This document shows, piece by piece, positions 57,527-59,998 of a stretch of DNA of 59,998 bases (its first letter is position 1; every line of letters begins with the position of its first letter). Both the position numbers and the translations under genes were made by a program. The stretch is taken from contig JAFXZM010000048.1 of NCBI GenBank assembly GCA_017541275.1, positions 1 through 59,998 on the forward strand, in the 5' to 3' direction. The stretch comes from Oscillospiraceae bacterium. GTDB taxonomy: Bacteria; Bacillota; Clostridia; Oscillospirales; Ruminococcaceae. Below the pieces are notes generated by a model. That model did not search any database and was not told the DNA's origin. It saw only the letters and a program-made list of their open reading frames with translations.

Positions 57527-59206
57527 TCAGGCTGATTGCTCCGATTCGTTGTAGAGCGTGCAGAGCGCATCCCTGCATTCCAGAAAGATCCGTCCGAGCG
57601 CAGGGTCAAACTGTGTGCCGAGCGATTCCTCCATGATTGCAAACGCCTCATCGTAAGGCATCGCCTCCTTGTAGCAGCGCTTGCTGACCAGCGCGTCAAA
57701 GACATCTGCAAGCGCCATAATCCGTGCCTCGACCGGAATCTCCTCTCCCGCAAGCTGCGCAGGATAGCCGGTGCCGTCCCAGCGCTCATGGTGATAATGT
57801 GCGACATTCAGGACAATCTGCACGAATTCCTCATCATCGACCTCCCGCAGGATCGTTTTCAGCATCCGTGCGCCCTCAGCCGTGTGCATTTTCATGATCT
57901 CATATTCCTCCGCCGTATACTTTCCGGGCTTGCGGAGAATCGTGTCATCGACGGAAATCTTGCCGATGTCGTGCATCGGGGCGGCCTTGACAACATGATA
58001 CAGAAAATGCTGGCTGAGGTGCATCGTATCGGCATGTGTCAGCAGCCGCTTGGCAAAGATTCTGACAACCCGGCTCGTGCGGTTGATATGCCCGCCGGTG
58101 CTGTTGTCGCGGCTTTCGACGACGCTTGCCATGCCCGTGATGATCGAATTCTGCACCTTCTGAATATGCTGAGTTTTTGCTGCAACCTCACTCTGAAGGC
58201 GGTCATTGTAGTCATTCAGCAGGCTGAGGTATTTCTGCTGCTCGGTGACATCCTCCAGCAGCAGCCCGTAGCCGACAACCTTGCCCTGATGCACGATCTC
58301 CGTGACCTTTTTGCTGTAGGTCTTGCTTTCGAGCATGAACTGCTCGGTGCTGACGCTGAAGATCGAGCGGAGGTTCTCCGGCAGCGTTGAATTGACATGC
58401 AGCCGGTTCAGCTCCGGAAAGAGCGCTATCGCCTGCGGGTTCGCATCCAGATAGCCGTAAAGGCTGTCGGTGATGATGTACGCATTTTCCATTTGCTTAA
58501 AGACCCACTCATGACCCGAATCGGTAACGCCGAAAAAGCCGTCGGTCAGCATGCTGATGACCACAGGCAGAAGCGCGAGCGAGGAAAAAATCGGCAGCGG
58601 GTCGATCATTGGATTCGCAACGAGCAGAATCACCAGCGCAGCCGCAACGATAAACTGTGATTCAGCAAGCCGCACGAGATTCCGCCGCTCCGAATCCAGC
58701 TTCATCATCAGCAAGCGCACCGCGATAAACACAATGCCGCAAAGCAAAAGCAGGCCGAAGGCGAGATACCGGATCCGGTAGAGCAGCGAATGCTCATACT
58801 GCACGGAATATATATTTGCCCGCACATGATAGGCAAACTGAAGCGCTCCGAAAATCAGCCGGCGAAGGCGGTCCTCCCAGAAAATAATCACCGTCACGAA
58901 CTCCAGCGCCGCCCACGCCATCCGGATGCGCATCGGGATGCGGATATGGAGATAAGAGGCGATAAAGGTGAGAAAGAAATAGAAAAAAACCGCATTTCCG
59001 AGCCATTCGACCTTGACTGCGACGGTCGCCTCAGCATCGGTTTTCGCAAGAGCGGTAAAGAGGCATCCGCTGTTCATGACCAGCGCGCCGAAGCTGGTCA
59101 GCATGAGCCTGACGGTATTCCCGCTCTGCTGATGCTTGCACAGCAGGGCATAGATGCCCGCAAGCGGGATCAGGATGCCGAACAGCTCAATGAACCGGAT
59201 CAGCAT
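57527..59206 (-). CDS. Membrane-bound HD-GYP domain phosphodiesterase
   Basis: HD-GYP proteins hydrolyse cyclic di-GMP. The 559-residue protein has a seven-helix N-terminal sensor (about 1-220), a PAS-like domain (about 230-325, includes VVGYGLLLEDVTEQQKYL), a coiled coil, and the HD-GYP domain with His412-Asp413 (PMHDIGKISV), HHERWDGTGYP with GYP at 480-482, and ADVFDAL. All metal ligands of the domain are visible, so activity is expected. Type IV pili, whose ATPases open this window, are often controlled by this messenger. Confidence 0.92.
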   Translation of the reverse strand: MLIRFIELFGILIPLAGIYALLCKHQQSGNTVRLMLTSFGALVMNSGCLFTALAKTDAEATVAVKVEWLGNAVFFYFFLTFIASYLHIRIPMRIRMAWAALEFVTVIIFWEDRLRRLIFGALQFAYHVRANIYSVQYEHSLLYRIRYLAFGLLLLCGIVFIAVRLLMMKLDSERRNLVRLAESQFIVAAALVILLVANPMIDPLPIFSSLALLPVVISMLTDGFFGVTDSGHEWVFKQMENAYIITDSLYGYLDANPQAIALFPELNRLHVNSTLPENLRSIFSVSTEQFMLESKTYSKKVTEIVHQGKVVGYGLLLEDVTEQQKYLSLLNDYNDRLQSEVAAKTQHIQKVQNSIITGMASVVESRDNSTGGHINRTSRVVRIFAKRLLTHADTMHLSQHFLYHVVKAAPMHDIGKISVDDTILRKPGKYTAEEYEIMKMHTAEGARMLKTILREVDDEEFVQIVLNVAHYHHERWDGTGYPAQLAGEEIPVEARIMALADVFDALVSKRCYKEAMPYDEAFAIMEESLGTQFDPALGRIFLECRDALCTLYNESEQSA

Positions 59207-59322
59207 GGTGATAGCCTGTCCTTTCTTTTAGGCAATCCCGCACAGAGCCGGCATGCGTGTACTGTGCGGGACAGCCTTCATCTGTTTATCAGAAAACGGT
59301 ATCTGTTTCTGCCGCATTCAGC

Positions 59323-59760
59323 TCAAATGCAGTAGTCATCACCGCCGGAAGCAGCACGGCGGTCAAGGATATCCTGAAGGGTGATGCTGTCGAGATAATC
59401 GCCGATGGCTTTTGCCAGACCCTCCCAGATATAGAGTGTTTCGCAGAACTGAGCGCGTTCGCAGTGATTTTCCTCATATTCCAGGCAGGCGACCGGAGCG
59501 AGACTGCCCTCTGTTGCACGCAGCACATCCCCGACAGTACATTCCTTCGGGGACTTGGCAAGCATATACCCGCCGTGATTTCCGCGGTTTGTGCGCAGAA
59601 TGCCGCTTTTGTTCAGCATCGGCACGATCTGCTCCAGATATTTTTTTGAGATATCCTGCCGCTCGGAGATTTCCTTCAGCGACACAAAGCCGTTCTCCTG
59701 CTTTTCGGCAAGCTCCAGAAGCATTCGCAGCGCATATCTGCCCTTTGTCGAGATTTTCAT
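59323..59760 (-). CDS. Rrf2-family transcriptional regulator, probably iron-sulfur type
   Basis: The 145-residue protein has the Rrf2 winged helix (KISTKGRYALRMLLELA, ISKKYLEQIVPMLNKSGIL, RGNHGGYMLAKSPKE) and three cysteines spaced C-x7-C-x5-C (ACLEYEENHCERAQFCETL), similar to the cluster-binding site of IscR. It may sense iron-sulfur status or oxygen. ATG 59760 is preferred because GGGGAA lies six bases ahead; the ATG at 59766 is too close to it. No isc/suf genes follow on this strand. Confidence 0.88.
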   Translation of the reverse strand: MKISTKGRYALRMLLELAEKQENGFVSLKEISERQDISKKYLEQIVPMLNKSGILRTNRGNHGGYMLAKSPKECTVGDVLRATEGSLAPVACLEYEENHCERAQFCETLYIWEGLAKAIGDYLDSITLQDILDRRAASGGDDYCI

Positions 59761-59784
59761 TGTCATTTCCCCTTTCCGCGTATT

Positions 59785-59804
59785 ATGATATCAGATATTA
59801 TCAT
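59785..59804. promoter_or_regulatory. Inverted repeat, possible Rrf2 operator
   Basis: ATGATA (59785-59790) and TATCAT (59799-59804) overlap the -10 element of the Rrf2 promoter, a position suited to autorepression. Confidence 0.4.
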
Positions 59805-59831
59805 TATATCATATTATACCGAAAAGTGCAA
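59803..59831 (-). promoter_or_regulatory. Promoter of the Rrf2 gene
   Basis: On the minus strand TTGCAC (59831-59826), 17 bp, TATAAT (59808-59803). A second TATAAT lies at 59818-59813. Confidence 0.7.
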
Positions 59832-59920
59832 TGGGAGCAGGAAAATAAAATCAACAGTTTTGTAGAAATGTCAATGATAGGTGACAGATTCCTTCCAAAA
59901 AAATACGAAGCACCAAATTT

Positions 59921-59975
59921 GGAAAGCCCAGCCTATGGAGGGAGCCGCAGGCGACCGGAACAGGCTGGGCTTTCC
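59921..59975. other. Long perfect inverted repeat at the window end
   Basis: GGAAAGCCCAGCCT (59921-59934) and AGGCTGGGCTTTCC (59962-59975) form a 14-bp perfect stem with a 27-base G-rich loop (ATGGAGGGAGCCGCAGGC...). No gene is visible; it may be a terminator of a gene beyond the window or a repeat element. Confidence 0.5.
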
Positions 59976-59998
59976 GGCGCTCACATGATTGCCAGATA

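Overview
The window looks like a chromosomal segment of a Gram-positive, anaerobic, fibre-degrading gut Clostridium-group bacterium, most likely a ruminococcus (Oscillospiraceae). The evidence is a dockerin-bearing GH26 mannanase, a GH5 lipoprotein glucanase, type IV pilus ATPases, a T-box in front of valS, HemZ, the recJ-relA neighbourhood, pyruvate formate-lyase fermentation genes, strong AGGAGG ribosome sites and many TTGACA/TTGCAT-N17-TATAAT promoters. Species cannot be fixed from the sequence alone. No transposase, phage gene, CRISPR array, rRNA or tRNA was recognised.

Layout. 1-1.8 kb: end of pilB, then pilT. 2-4 kb: secreted GH26 mannanase with dockerin. 4.1-5 kb: XRE regulator between two copies of a repeat. 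5-13 kb (minus strand): comF-recD2, a DUF4190 protein with metAA, and a three-gene carboxyltransferase / biotin carrier / OadA-like cluster resembling a transcarboxylase. 13.1-14.1 kb: gene-free block of interspersed repeats. 14.1-18.3 kb: ROK-like regulator and a YfhO-like membrane giant. 18.6-24.7 kb (plus): a sorting-signal-like microprotein, a basic/acidic single-pass membrane protein, metY, a MurL-like protein and a tautomerase. 24.8-28.9 kb (minus): a repeat-motif membrane protein, trmO, a DtxR regulator, mreC, mreD and DUF4250. 29-33.5 kb (plus): a 95-bp tandem repeat, a small ORF, and a T-box that precedes an unknown membrane protein and valS. 33.6-45.6 kb (minus): long runs containing recJ, relA, two metallo-beta-lactamase-fold proteins, a decayed kinase gene, a trio of related small membrane proteins, an Lgt-like protein, a zincin, hemZ and the GH5 enzyme. 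46-48.5 kb (plus): rsmE, a phosphoesterase, mnmM and a small membrane protein. 48.5-52.3 kb (minus): pflA and a pyruvate formate-lyase whose glycyl-radical domain is a separate gene. 52.3-52.9 kb: repeats. 52.9-59.8 kb: a VanY-like protein lacking two zinc ligands, a Wzz-like protein, a two-gene plus-strand operon, an HD-GYP protein and an Rrf2 regulator.

How the genes work together. MetAA and MetY together give the O-acetylhomoserine route to homocysteine. The pfl cluster makes acetyl-CoA and formate from pyruvate. The carboxyltransferase cluster probably moves carboxyl groups between an acyl-CoA and pyruvate/oxaloacetate. MreC/MreD, MurL-like, YfhO-like, VanY-like and Wzz-like proteins concern the envelope. 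The most unusual features are the split pyruvate formate-lyase with an extra 82-residue protein inside it, the free-standing sorting-signal-like microprotein, the T-box leader over an uncharacterised membrane protein, the dead-looking VanY protein, the kinase relic before a metallo-beta-lactamase gene, and several families of modular intergenic repeats.
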